Assembly: GCF_024653915.1 (NCBI RefSeq)
Contig: NZ_JANLGY010000022.1
Location: 147,238-211,237, forward strand
Direction: 5' to 3'
DNA from: Sulfuricaulis sp.
Lineage (GTDB): Bacteria > Pseudomonadota > Gammaproteobacteria > Acidiferrobacterales > Sulfurifustaceae
DNA: 64,000 nt
Below the pieces are notes generated by a model. The model worked only from the letters and a program-made list of their open reading frames with translations, was not told where the DNA came from and made no database searches. A program made the position numbers and the translations under genes. This document shows positions 7,275 through 17,609 of this stretch, in pieces; the stretch's first letter is position 1, and every line of letters starts with the position of its first letter.

Positions 7275-8795
7275 TTAACCGATGATCGGTTTGTCGCCGC
7301 CTGTGCGGCGCAGTATTGGCTTGACCAGACGTTTCGAACTCGGCACCGGCTTGGGCGGCACCGGGGGGGCAGCCGGCCGCGACTCAACAGGTCGCTCCGT
7401 GCGCGGCTCTGCTGCTTGAACCCGGACTTCCGGCGCGAGCTCCGGGGGGTGAGACTCGCGAGGTTCCGACACCGCCACGTTGGCCTCCGGCGCGCGCGGC
7501 CGTTCACGTTCCGGACGCCGTGCACCACGATCACGATCGCGCCCCCGACCCCGTTCCGGACGACCACCGCGACCGCGCTCAACGCCGGGACGGGGATGAT
7601 ATTCGCGTCGGGCCGACGGCTCCAGCTTCGGCAACATCTCCGCCAGTATGGGGGCGGTAGGGAGCTTGTGTCCGATGTAGGCCTCGATTTCAGGCAGCGA
7701 AAAAACATAGCGCTCGCAGGCGAAACTGACGGCATCGCCGCTGGCACCGGCGCGCGCGGTGCGGCCGATGCGATGCACGTAGTCTTCCGCGTTTTGCGGC
7801 ATATCGAAATTGAATACGTGCGAAACATCGGGAATGTGCAGGCCACGCGCGGCCACGTCGGTCGCCACCAGCACCGGCAGCCGGCCTTCCATGAAATCGT
7901 GCAAGATCCGCAGGCGCTGGTTCTGCGGCACATCGCCCGACAGCACCGCGGCGTTCAGGCCATTACCTTTGAGCCAGGCAGAGATGGTTTCCGCCGCGTC
8001 CTTGGTGTTGGTGAACACCAGACTGCGGGTGGGGTCCTTTTGCCGCAGCAAATGTATCAGCAACGGAATCTTTTCCTCGATGGCAGTGTGGTACAGCACC
8101 TGCGTCACCTTGTCGGCGGTGCGCTTGTCCGGCTCGATGCTGATGAATTGGGGGTTGTTCATGTGCTCGTAGGCCAGCTCGGTGACGCGGTAGGAAAGCG
8201 TCGCTGAGAACAGCATGCTCAAGCGCTTGGAAGGCTCCGGCATGCGCCGTAATAGAAAGCGTATGTCCTTGATGAAACCGAGATCGAACATGCGGTCGGC
8301 CTCGTCGAGCACCAACACCTGCACCGCGAGCAGATCAAACACATGCTGTTTGAAATAATCGATGATGCGCCCGGGTGTGCCGATCAACACGTCCACACCC
8401 TCTTCCAGCATCTTGCGCTGCGAGTCGTAGCCGGTGCCGCCGTACACCAGGCCGAGCTTGAAGCCGGCGTGCCGGCCCAGCACCTCGGCGTCTTTGTGGA
8501 TTTGCACCGCGAGTTCGCGCGTCGGCGCGAGCATGATCGCCCGCGGCTGGTTGGGCCGGCGGTTTTCCGCCGGGTGCAGCATCAAACGGTTAAAGGCGGC
8601 CAGCAGAAACGCCGCCGTCTTGCCGGTACCGGTTTGCGCCTGACCGGCGACATCCTGGCCCGCGAGCGCCAAAGGCAAGGCCTCGGCCTGGATAGGCGTG
8701 CAAAACTCGAAGCCAGCCTCGTGCACACCCCGCAACAGGGGTTCGGGCAGGTTCAGTCCGGCGAAGGACTTGTCAGTGAGATGGTGATCACTCAT
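7275..8795 (-). CDS. rhlB: DEAD-box ATP-dependent RNA helicase RhlB
   Basis: 506 residues from the ATG at 8795 ([11 protein letters not shown]). All helicase motifs are present: Q-motif (FCTPIQ), [18 protein letters not shown] ([17 protein letters not shown]), [15 protein letters not shown] and [10 protein letters not shown]. The core is very close to E. coli RhlB, the helicase partner of the RNase E degradosome. The C-terminus (about 400-506) is longer than in E. coli, low-complexity and rich in Arg, Gly, Pro and Glu, probably for RNA or RNase E binding. It is divergent from trxA-rho, a gammaproteobacterial gene order. Confidence 0.93.
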   Translation of the reverse strand: MSDHHLTDKSFAGLNLPEPLLRGVHEAGFEFCTPIQAEALPLALAGQDVAGQAQTGTGKTAAFLLAAFNRLMLHPAENRRPNQPRAIMLAPTRELAVQIHKDAEVLGRHAGFKLGLVYGGTGYDSQRKMLEEGVDVLIGTPGRIIDYFKQHVFDLLAVQVLVLDEADRMFDLGFIKDIRFLLRRMPEPSKRLSMLFSATLSYRVTELAYEHMNNPQFISIEPDKRTADKVTQVLYHTAIEEKIPLLIHLLRQKDPTRSLVFTNTKDAAETISAWLKGNGLNAAVLSGDVPQNQRLRILHDFMEGRLPVLVATDVAARGLHIPDVSHVFNFDMPQNAEDYVHRIGRTARAGASGDAVSFACERYVFSLPEIEAYIGHKLPTAPILAEMLPKLEPSARREYHPRPGVERGRGGRPERGRGRDRDRGARRPERERPRAPEANVAVSEPRESHPPELAPEVRVQAAEPRTERPVESRPAAPPVPPKPVPSSKRLVKPILRRTGGDKPIIG

Positions 8796-8975
8796 AAAAC
8801 GGGACCGCAAGCATAACATTTTGATTGCCTATCGGCACTTTTAAGGGATGAATGTGGTTTGACTTGCATTTAAGGGCTTTTTCAGCCCAAACTATGGGTC
8901 TTCAACCCATTCATTCTGCCCGCGGCCAGCTGTTCGGCCGAATCCCATTTGAATACAGACGGAGGCGTTAGACAC

Positions 8976-9302
8976 ATGAGTCAAGGCATTGTAAACATCA
9001 GCGATGACAGCTTTGAGACGGAAGTGCTCAAGGCCGAGGTACCGGTGCTGGTGGACTACTGGGCGGAGTGGTGCGGACCGTGCAAGATCATTGCCCCGGT
9101 ACTGCTGGAAATCGCCGAGGAGTACAAGGGCAAACTCAAAGTAGCCAAACTTAACATCGACGAAAACCCGCAGACGCCGCCCAAGTACGGTATCCGCGGC
9201 ATACCGACCCTGATGCTGTTCAAGAATGGCAACGTCGAGGCCACCAAGGTGGGCGCGGTATCCAAATCGCAACTGGCGGCATTTATCGACGGCAATCTGT
9301 AA
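8976..9302 (+). CDS. trxA: thioredoxin 1
   Basis: 108 residues from the ATG at 8976, which follows GGAGGC. The active site WCGPC lies in [15 protein letters not shown], and the cis-proline motif RGIPTL is present. This is a cytoplasmic dithiol oxidoreductase of normal length. It lies between rhlB (divergent) and rho (downstream). The 180-bp rhlB-trxA gap contains a small hairpin (GGGC...GCCC near 8874-8887) but no second gene. Confidence 0.96.
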   Translation: MSQGIVNISDDSFETEVLKAEVPVLVDYWAEWCGPCKIIAPVLLEIAEEYKGKLKVAKLNIDENPQTPPKYGIRGIPTLMLFKNGNVEATKVGAVSKSQLAAFIDGNL

Positions 9303-9312
9303 AGGCGGCACC

Positions 9313-9336
9313 GGCCCTCGGTACTGGACGAGGGCC
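9313..9336. repeat. hairpin in the trxA-rho gap
   Basis: Perfect 8-bp arms GGCCCTCG / CGAGGGCC with an 8-base loop, 10 bp after the trxA stop, with no T-run. It may be an attenuating or 3'-end-protecting structure. The rest of the 171-bp gap is the rho leader. E. coli rho is autoregulated through its leader, so the same is possible here, but nothing in the sequence proves it. Confidence 0.45.
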
Positions 9337-9473
9337 GCAACTGGTGCTATCGTTTATTTGAAGTACAAAAATTCCAAGACGTTCCTTCTTCCAACTAACT
9401 CCTGATTATTCATTCCCCGGGCTTCACGGTGGGTCGGTAGCGCCCCCCAGTGTGTTCGGAAAGCGGTGACCAC

Positions 9474-10745
<1,272 letters not shown>

Positions 10746-10761
10746 ACGAGACTTCCCTGTC

Positions 10762-10799
10762 TTAGCGCCCTCGATTTCGTCCGGAAATCGAAGCGCTAA
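10762..10799. repeat. inverted repeat at the rho 3' end
   Basis: Arms TTAGCGC...TCGATTTC and GAAATCGA...GCGCTAA pair over about 15 bp with a small bulge, 17 bp after the rho stop. There is no T-run. It is probably a 3' stabilising or rho-dependent end structure. Confidence 0.5.
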
Positions 10800-10897
10800 A
10801 CGCGCAGCTTGCCCAAGCTCTTGATTCCGCTTAGAATGCCCGCCCTTTCAAGGTGCGCCCGGGCAACGCAGGGCGGAAATCCAGTGAGATCAATGAA

Positions 10898-11104
10898 ATG
10901 AAAGAAGGCATCCATCCCGCTTACAAGGAAATCACGGTCAATTGCAGCTGTGGCAACACGTTCGCGACCCGTTCCACCCACGCTGAAGACCTGCACTTGG
11001 AAGTGTGCTCCGTGTGCCATCCGTTCTACACCGGCAAACAGAAACTGGTGGACACTGGCGGGCGCGTCGAGAAGTTCCGCCAGAAGTACGGCATGAAAAA
11101 ATAA
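10898..11104 (+). CDS. rpmE: 50S ribosomal protein L31, zinc-binding form
   Basis: 68 residues from the ATG at 10898 (MKEGIHPAY); earlier in-frame starts are rejected because all L31 proteins begin here. The four-cysteine zinc site is complete (CSCGNTF and CSVCHPF), marking the C+ paralog used when zinc is sufficient. The conserved C-terminus [14 protein letters not shown] is present. The gene follows rho, as in many gammaproteobacteria. Confidence 0.95.
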   Translation: MKEGIHPAYKEITVNCSCGNTFATRSTHAEDLHLEVCSVCHPFYTGKQKLVDTGGRVEKFRQKYGMKK

Positions 11105-11118
11105 CACTCGTGCTTCCG

Positions 11119-11868
11119 ATGAGTTTGAAGAAGGCGCTCCGAGTGAGCGCCTTTTTGTTTTCTGGCATCCTAGTCTCAACGGCTTCTGTTGCCGACGAAA
11201 CAGTCGCGGTCCGGCATGTGCTCGACGGTGACAGTTTCGTCCTCGCCGATGACCGGCAAGTTCGGCTGATCGGTATCAACGCTCCCGAGTTTGGAAAAGA
11301 CGGCGCGCCTAACCAGCCACTGGCCAGGACGGCGCGCGAGCGCCTCGTCAACCTTATCGAAAAAAAGCGCGTGGCACTCGTGTTCGAACAGGAACGTCAG
11401 GACCACTATGGTCGCCTGCTGGCGCGTGTCCGGCTGGCGGATGGCAGCGACGCCGGAGAGCGATTGTTGCGTGAGGGCCTGGCGTGGGCGATCGCGATTC
11501 CGCCCAACCTGGAAAAGCTGTCTGCCAATTTAGCCGCCGAGAACGAAGCGCGTGCCGCGCTCCGGGGCGTGTGGAACGAACCTGCCTATACGCCAAAACC
11601 AGCTGATAGCCTGACGCGGCGCGACACCGGATTTCTGCTCATCGAGGGCAAGATTCTGCGGCACGGCCAGGGACGGCACCTGATGTACTTTGATCTATCG
11701 CCGAACCTGACACTGACCGTGCCGCGCGCGGACTGGAATAAATACTTTACCGGCAAACCTTCCGTATGGGTCGGCCGCCGCATTATCGCGCGCGGTTGGG
11801 TCACCGAGTCCAAGGGCCGGCTGCGCCTGCGTGTGGCACACCCGGCCATGCTAACATGGCGCGATTAA
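11119..11868 (+). CDS. secreted staphylococcal-nuclease-like (TNase) protein
   Basis: 249 residues from the ATG at 11119. A signal peptide (about 1-24, ending TASVA) precedes an SNase fold at about 28-145. It has the signature VRHVLDGDSFVLADDRQVRLIGINAPEF, a catalytic arginine/glutamate region near RLLREGLAWA, and a C-terminal extension of about 85 residues that looks like an OB-fold. The predicted role is a periplasmic or extracellular nuclease, but phosphodiesterase activity is not certain for this subgroup. The start codon lies only 14 bp after rpmE, and the rpmE terminator sits inside the signal-peptide codons. Confidence 0.78.
   Translation: MSLKKALRVSAFLFSGILVSTASVADETVAVRHVLDGDSFVLADDRQVRLIGINAPEFGKDGAPNQPLARTARERLVNLIEKKRVALVFEQERQDHYGRLLARVRLADGSDAGERLLREGLAWAIAIPPNLEKLSANLAAENEARAALRGVWNEPAYTPKPADSLTRRDTGFLLIEGKILRHGQGRHLMYFDLSPNLTLTVPRADWNKYFTGKPSVWVGRRIIARGWVTESKGRLRLRVAHPAMLTWRD
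11131..11160 (+). terminator. rho-independent terminator of rpmE inside the next gene
   Basis: Arms AAGGCGCTC / GAGCGCCTT with a 5-base loop are followed by TTTGTTTT. The hairpin starts 12 bases into the nuclease coding sequence and encodes part of its signal peptide. It would stop most rpmE transcripts before the nuclease is expressed. Confidence 0.82.
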
Positions 11869-11872
11869 GCCG

Positions 11873-13354
11873 ATGCGTAACCGTGTCATCCACCACTTAC
11901 TCGTTCCCCTGCTGCTGACCGTCACGGCAGCAGGTTTCACCGCTGGCTGCGCCACCAACCCCGTCACTGGCACGCCGGATCTCGTGTTCATGACCGAGGC
12001 CAAGGAGATTCAGCTCGGGGACAGTTACGACAGCAAGGTCAAGCAACAATACAACGTCTACCCCAACCCGGAACTCCAGGCCTACGTCCAGGGGATCGGG
12101 GAGAAACTGGGAGCGCAGAGCCACCGCCCGCACCTTAAGTATCACTTCACCGTGCTCGACAGTCCGGAGGTCAACGCCTTCGCGCTGCCGGGTGGCCATA
12201 TCTACATCACCCGCGGCATACTCGCTTATATCAACTCCGAGGCCGAACTTGCCGCCGTGCTGGGTCACGAGATCGGCCATGTCACGGCCCGTCACGGCGT
12301 GCGCCAACATTCCGCCGCTACCGCCACCGGCGTGGTGGGGGCCATCGTGGGAGCCACCACCGGGATCCAGGGCACACAGGATTTATTCAATGTCTTTGGC
12401 AACGCCATGCTCTCGGGTTACGGTCGCGATCACGAACTGGAATCCGACCGCCTCGGCGCCCAGTACCTGGCGCGCACGGGATATGACCCGCAGGCGATGA
12501 TCGGGGTCGTGGGCCTGCTCAAGAATCAGGAGGAATTCGAGAAAAAACGCGCCGAAGCCGAGAAGCGCCCACCACGCATTTATCACGGTGTCTTCGCCAG
12601 TCATCCCAGCGCCGACAAGCGATTGCAGGAAGTTGTCGCGGAAGCGGACAAGTTCAAAACGCTTTCAGCACCAGGCATCAAGCGCGAGGACTATCTCAAT
12701 CGCATCGACAAACTGGCGTACGGTGACAGCGCCAAGGAAGGAATCCGGCGCGGTCGCATGTTCTACCACCGCGACCTCAACCTGGCATTAACCTTTCCCG
12801 AAGGATGGCACATCGAGAATTCCCCCCATGCCATTGTCAGCTGGACAGTCCAGAAAGAAGCCCTGGTGCTGGTCAGGAAAGTCGCCCTGCCTTCGGACAA
12901 TACTGCCTCGCCGGAATCATTCCTGAAAAGCCAGGTTAAACTTGGCGCCCAATTCAATGGCAGGCCGATACCGGATGTAAAATTGCCATCGGTCATGGGA
13001 ACGGATCAGATGGCCGGCCCCTTTGGCAAACGCGAGACGCGTATCTCTGCCGTTCATTACGGGCAGAATGCCTATTTGTTCTTCGGCGCGGCCAAGGAGC
13101 CCACCACATTCACTCGCTTTGATCCCAATTTTATTGCCACCGCCGCTAGCCTGCGCCCCCTGAAGCCCGCGGAAAAGAACTTGGCCGAAGGCCAGCACCT
13201 GCGCCTGATGCGGACGCGGGCAGGTGAGACATTTTCCAGTCTGGCCAAAAAATCACCTCTGACCGAATACAGCGAATCCACTCTGCGCCTGATCAACGAC
13301 AAATTCCCGGACGGCGAACCGGTCGCGGGTGAACTCATCAAGATCATCGAATAG
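11873..13354 (+). CDS. M48-family metalloprotease, lipoprotein, with C-terminal LysM-like region
   Basis: 493 residues. A lipoprotein signal peptide ends in the lipobox FTAGC (Cys26), so the protein is probably outer-membrane anchored in the periplasm. The peptidase domain carries HEIGH, with the downstream glutamate in ELESDRLG, as in M48/BepA-type proteases that monitor outer-membrane proteins. Unlike BepA (TPR repeats), the C-terminal half ends in a LysM-like stretch (MRTRAGETFSSLAKKSPLTEY...INDKFPDGEPVAGELIKII). It begins 4 bp after the nuclease stop and is probably co-transcribed with it. Confidence 0.88.
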   Translation: MRNRVIHHLLVPLLLTVTAAGFTAGCATNPVTGTPDLVFMTEAKEIQLGDSYDSKVKQQYNVYPNPELQAYVQGIGEKLGAQSHRPHLKYHFTVLDSPEVNAFALPGGHIYITRGILAYINSEAELAAVLGHEIGHVTARHGVRQHSAATATGVVGAIVGATTGIQGTQDLFNVFGNAMLSGYGRDHELESDRLGAQYLARTGYDPQAMIGVVGLLKNQEEFEKKRAEAEKRPPRIYHGVFASHPSADKRLQEVVAEADKFKTLSAPGIKREDYLNRIDKLAYGDSAKEGIRRGRMFYHRDLNLALTFPEGWHIENSPHAIVSWTVQKEALVLVRKVALPSDNTASPESFLKSQVKLGAQFNGRPIPDVKLPSVMGTDQMAGPFGKRETRISAVHYGQNAYLFFGAAKEPTTFTRFDPNFIATAASLRPLKPAEKNLAEGQHLRLMRTRAGETFSSLAKKSPLTEYSESTLRLINDKFPDGEPVAGELIKIIE

Positions 13355-13407
13355 ACAAGATCTATTGCAGGACAAACGGGCGTTAGCAAGCCGGCTACAA
13401 TCAGTTT

Positions 13408-14661
13408 ATGACGAATGACAAGAAACAGGCGGCGCTCGATTATCACGCGCTGCCCACGCCGGGCAAGATCGCCGTGGTGCCGACCAAGCCATGCGAAACC
13501 CAGGAGCATCTCTCGCTCGCCTATACACCAGGCGTGGCCGAGCCGGTGCGCGAGATCGCCAGGGATCCCGAGGCCGCCTACCGCTACACCAACAAGGGCA
13601 ACCTGGTGGCGGTCATCAGCGATGGCAGCGCCATTCTGGGCCTGGGCAACCGCGGCGCGCTCGCGAGCAAACCCGTGCTCGAGGGCAAGGCAGTACTATT
13701 CAAGCGCTTCGCCAACATTGACGTATTCGACATCGAGATCGACGCGCCCGACCGCGACAGCTTCATCAACACCGTGGCCAACATCGCGCCGACTTTCGGC
13801 GGCATCAATCTTGAAGACATCGCCGCGCCCGAGTGTTTCCTGATCGAGGAGATGTTGCGCGCACGCCTCGACATCCCGGTGTTCCACGACGATCAGCACG
13901 CCACCGCCGTGATCGTCAGCGCCGGCCTGTTGAATGCCCTCGAACTCCAGGGGAAAAATCTGCCCGAGGCGCGCATCGTGCTGCTGGGCGCGGGCGCCGC
14001 GGGACTGGCGACGATGCAGCTATTGATCACGCTCGGCGCCAAACGCGAGAACATGCTGCTGCTCGACAGTCAGGGCGTGATTCACCCCGGCCGACCGGAT
14101 CTCAATATTTACAAGCGCCGCTATGCCCAGGTCACTGACAAGCGCGCCCTCGCCGATTCCATGCAGGACGCAGACGTTTTCATTGGCGTCTCGGGCCCCA
14201 ACCTGGTCTCGCCCGAGATGGTGGTATCCATGGCGCCGAAACCGGTGGTGTTCGCGCTGGCCAATCCTGATCCGGAAATCAGCCCTGAGGTGGCGACTGG
14301 TGTCCGCGCTGATCTCATCATGGCCACCGGCCGCTCGGATTACCCCAACCAGGTGAATAATGTGCTCGTCTTTCCCTATCTCTTTCGTGGCGCGCTCGAC
14401 GTGCATGCCAGCTCCATTTCGCGCGCCATGCTCAGGGGCGCGGTACAGGCCTTGGCGAAACTCGCGCACGAGCCAGTACCTGCGGAGGTATTGCGCGCCT
14501 ATGGTCTCAAACACCTGGAATACGGCCGGGATTACATCATTCCCAAACCCCTCGATCCGCGCCTGATCAAAACCGTCCCGCCAGCCGTGGCCAAAGCCGC
14601 GGTTGATTCGGGCGTAGCGCGCGCGGGATACCCGGCCCATTACCCGAGCCCGGAAAAATGA
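13408..14661 (+). CDS. malic enzyme (oxaloacetate-decarboxylating malate dehydrogenase)
   Basis: 417 residues. The malic N-terminal domain ([53 protein letters not shown]) is followed by the NAD(P)-binding domain ([16 protein letters not shown]) and the metal-binding stretch FHDDQHATA. It converts malate to pyruvate, CO2 and NAD(P)H. It is the short form without the C-terminal phosphotransacetylase-like domain of MaeB. With mdh 0.9 kb downstream it forms a small C4-metabolism cluster, interrupted by two orphan genes. Confidence 0.9.
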   Translation: MTNDKKQAALDYHALPTPGKIAVVPTKPCETQEHLSLAYTPGVAEPVREIARDPEAAYRYTNKGNLVAVISDGSAILGLGNRGALASKPVLEGKAVLFKRFANIDVFDIEIDAPDRDSFINTVANIAPTFGGINLEDIAAPECFLIEEMLRARLDIPVFHDDQHATAVIVSAGLLNALELQGKNLPEARIVLLGAGAAGLATMQLLITLGAKRENMLLLDSQGVIHPGRPDLNIYKRRYAQVTDKRALADSMQDADVFIGVSGPNLVSPEMVVSMAPKPVVFALANPDPEISPEVATGVRADLIMATGRSDYPNQVNNVLVFPYLFRGALDVHASSISRAMLRGAVQALAKLAHEPVPAEVLRAYGLKHLEYGRDYIIPKPLDPRLIKTVPPAVAKAAVDSGVARAGYPAHYPSPEK

Positions 14662-14669
14662 TCTTCCAC

Positions 14670-14692
14670 GCCGGACAGGTTTTCTGTCCGGC
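14670..14692 (+). terminator. hairpin after malic enzyme
   Basis: Perfect arms GCCGGACAG / CTGTCCGGC around a GTTTT loop, 8 bp after the stop codon. No T-run follows, so termination may be weak or rho-dependent. Confidence 0.5.
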
Positions 14693-14749
14693 TATACTGG
14701 CTATTGATGTGTGCTGGATTGGTCTTAATCCAAGGGCAAGGAGTCCTTA

Positions 14750-15148
14750 ATGATGAAGAAAAATCACAACCTGCATATTCTTCCATTCGGTCTTGCGCTT
14801 CTAATCTCTCAACCAGTTCTCGCGCGTGAGCTTCTTGATCAAGAAAAAGAAATAATAGCAAATGTTGTAAAAGACGAATTGCTAGACTCCGAATCGGCGA
14901 AGTTTAGATGGGTTCCGCTTCCGAAATATGGAATCGAAGTGTATTGTGGCTTGGTTAATTCAAAAAACAGTTTTGGTGGATATGCTGGTTGGGCGCCATA
15001 TGTTGTCTCTCCCGTATGGTTTAAACAAACAATGAAAGGAGCGTCTGTAATCGGAGTAGGAACTAGCAATGATGATTCTCCAGCTACAATCGCTGTTATG
15101 GCAACTTGCGCGAAGCACGGCTATACCGAACTCTTCCTTGCCAAATGA
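14750..15148 (+). CDS. small secreted hypothetical protein, AT-rich orphan
   Basis: 132 residues, with start ATG at 14750 or 14753 after AAGGAG. A signal peptide (about 1-24, ending PVLA) leads to a mature domain of about 105 residues with two cysteines (in VYCGLV and ATCAKHG). No catalytic motif is recognised. The pattern (VKDELLDSESAKFRW, YCGLVNSKNSFGGY) is seen in small exported proteins of phages and plasmids. The DNA is clearly more AT-rich than its flanks (malic enzyme and mdh), which suggests recent transfer. Confidence 0.6.
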   Translation: MMKKNHNLHILPFGLALLISQPVLARELLDQEKEIIANVVKDELLDSESAKFRWVPLPKYGIEVYCGLVNSKNSFGGYAGWAPYVVSPVWFKQTMKGASVIGVGTSNDDSPATIAVMATCAKHGYTELFLAK

Positions 15149-15248
15149 GTCTGCTTTATGTCCACATCATTGCAAATACTTCACTGCGTTCACAAGTGTT
15201 TACTCTTTTAGGCACGAGTAGATTTGGCGACAGCTACTGACTAACTCA

Positions 15249-15530
15249 ATGTCACGAATTGAGAAAAAATTATACATGCCAAACACAGATACCTTCAGAG
15301 CCGCTCTCTGCGAGATATTCAAAGTGGCGAATAAATATGGGATTCGTGAAGTTACTATCGTCTCTGGCGATTTACATCGCAAACTTGGCGGCTATCCTGG
15401 CTCCACACATAGAATGCCTGTGTGCTGTGAGGTAATGAAACAGCTGATGAAAGCTAATGATGAAATTGTGTTCGAGCCACCCCGTGGTAAAGGAGCTACC
15501 CTTTCCATTCGTTACAAGTTGCCGAGATAA
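15249..15530 (+). CDS. small hypothetical protein, mobile-element type
   Basis: 93 residues from the ATG at 15249; an internal ATG at 15276 (MPNTDTFR) is also possible. The core VTIVSGDLHRKLGGYPGSTHRMPVCCEVMKQLM followed by EPPRGKGATLSIRYKLPR looks like a small alpha/beta DNA-associated protein found in accessory DNA. No function is known to me. AT-rich, like its upstream neighbour, and together they form a roughly 0.85 kb patch between malic enzyme and mdh. Confidence 0.55.
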   Translation: MSRIEKKLYMPNTDTFRAALCEIFKVANKYGIREVTIVSGDLHRKLGGYPGSTHRMPVCCEVMKQLMKANDEIVFEPPRGKGATLSIRYKLPR

Positions 15531-15570
15531 CTTCGGAAGATAGAGTTAAGTCAAAACCAAGGGAACAGTC

Positions 15571-16497
15571 ATGAAAAAAATCACCATTGTCGGCGCCGGA
15601 CGCGTGGGCGAATCCACCGCACACAACCTCGCCAAGAATGAGACTTGCAGCGAGATCCTGCTGATCGATATCAAGGAAGGCGTGCCGCAGGGAACAGCGC
15701 TCGACATCCAGGAATCCGCGCCGATCTACAATTTTGATACCAAGCTCGCCGGCTCGAATGATTTAAAGGACATGGCCGGTTCGGAAATGGTGGTCATTAC
15801 CGCCGGTGTCCCGCGGAAACCGGGGATGTCGCGTTCGGACGTGCTCGATACCAACCTCGCCGTTCTCAACGAGATCGTGGACACGGCCATCAAGCATGCC
15901 CCCCAGGCCTTGCTGCTGGTGGTCACGAATCCTGTGGACGTGCTGACCTACGCCGCATGGAAACGCTCGGGCTTCGAACGACGACGTGTCTTCGGCATGG
16001 CCGGCGTGCTCGATTCCGCGCGCATGGCCAGTTTCGTGGCCATGGAGACCGGCTATTCGGTCAGGGACATCAATGCCATGGTGCTCGGCGGCCACGGCGA
16101 CAGCATGGTACCGATGACACGCTTCACCACCATTAACGGTATTCCCATCGAGCATTTTTTATCGAAGGAAAAAATCGAAAAGATCGTCAAGCGCACACGC
16201 GAGGGTGGCGCGGAAATCCTGAGCCTGCGCAAGACCGCCAGCGCCTATGACGCGCCGGCCGCGTCCATTGCTTTCATGATCGACGCCATCAGCCGCAACC
16301 GCCGGCATATCCTGCCGGCGGTGGCCGTGCTCGACGGCGAGTACGGGCTCACGGATATCTGCATGGGCGTGCCGGTGGTGTTCGGCGAACAGGGGATGCA
16401 GAAGGTCATCGAACTGCCGCTGAACGCGCAGGAGGCCGCCGAGTTCAAGCGCTCGGCTGAATCCGTCCGTGAAGATCTGGTTAAACTTAAAAAATAG
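15571..16497 (+). CDS. mdh: malate dehydrogenase, LDH-like type
   Basis: 308 residues. The NAD-binding motif is GAGRVGESTA. Active-site residues include the arginines of RKPGMSRSD and the catalytic histidine in LGGHGDSMVP. This is the LDH-like malate dehydrogenase of the TCA cycle rather than the E. coli-type enzyme. The stop codon TAG shares its last base with the GTG start of prmB. Confidence 0.93.
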   Translation: MKKITIVGAGRVGESTAHNLAKNETCSEILLIDIKEGVPQGTALDIQESAPIYNFDTKLAGSNDLKDMAGSEMVVITAGVPRKPGMSRSDVLDTNLAVLNEIVDTAIKHAPQALLLVVTNPVDVLTYAAWKRSGFERRRVFGMAGVLDSARMASFVAMETGYSVRDINAMVLGGHGDSMVPMTRFTTINGIPIEHFLSKEKIEKIVKRTREGGAEILSLRKTASAYDAPAASIAFMIDAISRNRRHILPAVAVLDGEYGLTDICMGVPVVFGEQGMQKVIELPLNAQEAAEFKRSAESVREDLVKLKK

Positions 16498-17420
16498 TGT
16501 CGCGCCCACCGTTACGTCAAACTTCCCGCACCACGGCGGAAGTCATCCGTGCGGTCACACGTCGCTTCCAACGCGCCAAACTCCATTATGGTCACGGCAC
16601 CGAGACACCCCAGGATGAGGCCGCCTGGCTGGTGAGCCACGTGCTTCGGATAGCGCCGAACCGGCTTGCACAAAGGCTCGATAAGCCGGTCACTCCTTCC
16701 CGGATTAAAATCATCGACGCCCTCGCGTCGGAGCGCATCAAAACTCACAAACCACTGGCCTATCTGCTCAAGGAAGCGTGGTTTGCAGGACGTCCGTTCT
16801 ACGTGGACGAGCGCGTGATCGTGCCGCGATCGCTCACGGGTGAGTTCATTCTCGAATGTTTTCAGCCCTGGATCGATGCCAAGCGTGTGAGTCGTATTCT
16901 GGACCTCTGCACCGGCAGCGGGTGCATGGCCATCGCCTGCGCCCAGGCCTTCCCGAAGGCGCGCGTCGAGGCCGCGGATGTTTCCATCGAGGCCCTGGCG
17001 GTGGCACGCCTCAACATCAAGCGCCACCGTCTCGGTCGGCGCGTGCAATTGCTGCGCTCCGACCTGTTCCAGGCGCTCAAGGGCAAGCGCTACGATGTCA
17101 TCGCCACCAACCCGCCCTACGTCACACGCGCTGAGATGAAATCCCTGCCGCGCGAATACCGCTACGAACCGGAACTCGCCCTGATCTCCGGGCGCGACGG
17201 TCTGGATGCCATTAAGCGTATCCTGGCGGAAGCTCCAGAGCATCTGACCTTCGGTGGAATACTGGTCGGCGAAGTGGGTAACAGCGCAATTACACTACAG
17301 AAGAAATTCCCGTCCGTGCCATTCGTGTGGCTGACGACATCAACGGGAGACGAGAGCGTCTTTTTGCTGACGGCGGAGGAATTACAACGCCACCACGATG
17401 CCTTTACCCGGGCCGGCTGA
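16497..17420 (+). CDS. prmB: ribosomal protein L3 N5-glutamine methyltransferase
   Basis: 307 residues from a GTG that overlaps the mdh stop by one base. It has an N-terminal helical substrate domain, then a Rossmann SAM-binding domain with LDLCTGSGCMAIACA and the catalytic NPPY (TNPPYVTRAEM). The RSLTGEFI stretch before the methyltransferase core fits PrmB better than PrmC. It methylates a glutamine of L3 during 50S assembly. Translational coupling to mdh is likely. Confidence 0.88.
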   Translation: MSRPPLRQTSRTTAEVIRAVTRRFQRAKLHYGHGTETPQDEAAWLVSHVLRIAPNRLAQRLDKPVTPSRIKIIDALASERIKTHKPLAYLLKEAWFAGRPFYVDERVIVPRSLTGEFILECFQPWIDAKRVSRILDLCTGSGCMAIACAQAFPKARVEAADVSIEALAVARLNIKRHRLGRRVQLLRSDLFQALKGKRYDVIATNPPYVTRAEMKSLPREYRYEPELALISGRDGLDAIKRILAEAPEHLTFGGILVGEVGNSAITLQKKFPSVPFVWLTTSTGDESVFLLTAEELQRHHDAFTRAG

Positions 17421-17429
17421 TAGTGTGAA

Positions 17430-17609
17430 TCAACTCCCGACCAACCGGTAGAACCCACCCAGCATCGCGCTGTACACGACATGCGCCAGCAAGGTAATCA
17501 GCGGCGTCTGGCGACCATAATTCAACGCCATGAATCCCGGAGGCTTGAGGGCGCGCGCCGTTTCCGGGCGGGGGTTCGGGATTTCAGTCACCGTGGCCGG
17601 GGGCACATT
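17430..17609 (-). CDS. possible small membrane protein downstream of fadD
   Basis: 59 residues if read from a GTG at 17609, which overlaps the end of the acyl-CoA synthetase gene by 26 bp; an internal ATG at 17531 would give 33 residues. The C-terminal half (FMALNYGRQTPLITLLAHVVYSAMLGGFYRLVGS) has one predicted transmembrane helix and looks like the end of a small integral membrane protein. The gene could be real and translationally coupled to fadD, or a remnant. Start uncertain. Confidence 0.38.
   Translation of the reverse strand, partial: NVPPATVTEIPNPRPETARALKPPGFMALNYGRQTPLITLLAHVVYSAMLGGFYRLVGS

Noticed and set aside
7253..7933. N-terminal extension of mtnD through rhlB
   Set aside because: The extension lies out of frame within rhlB and is Arg-rich nonsense; the ATG at 7252 has a good Shine-Dalgarno and matches the family start.
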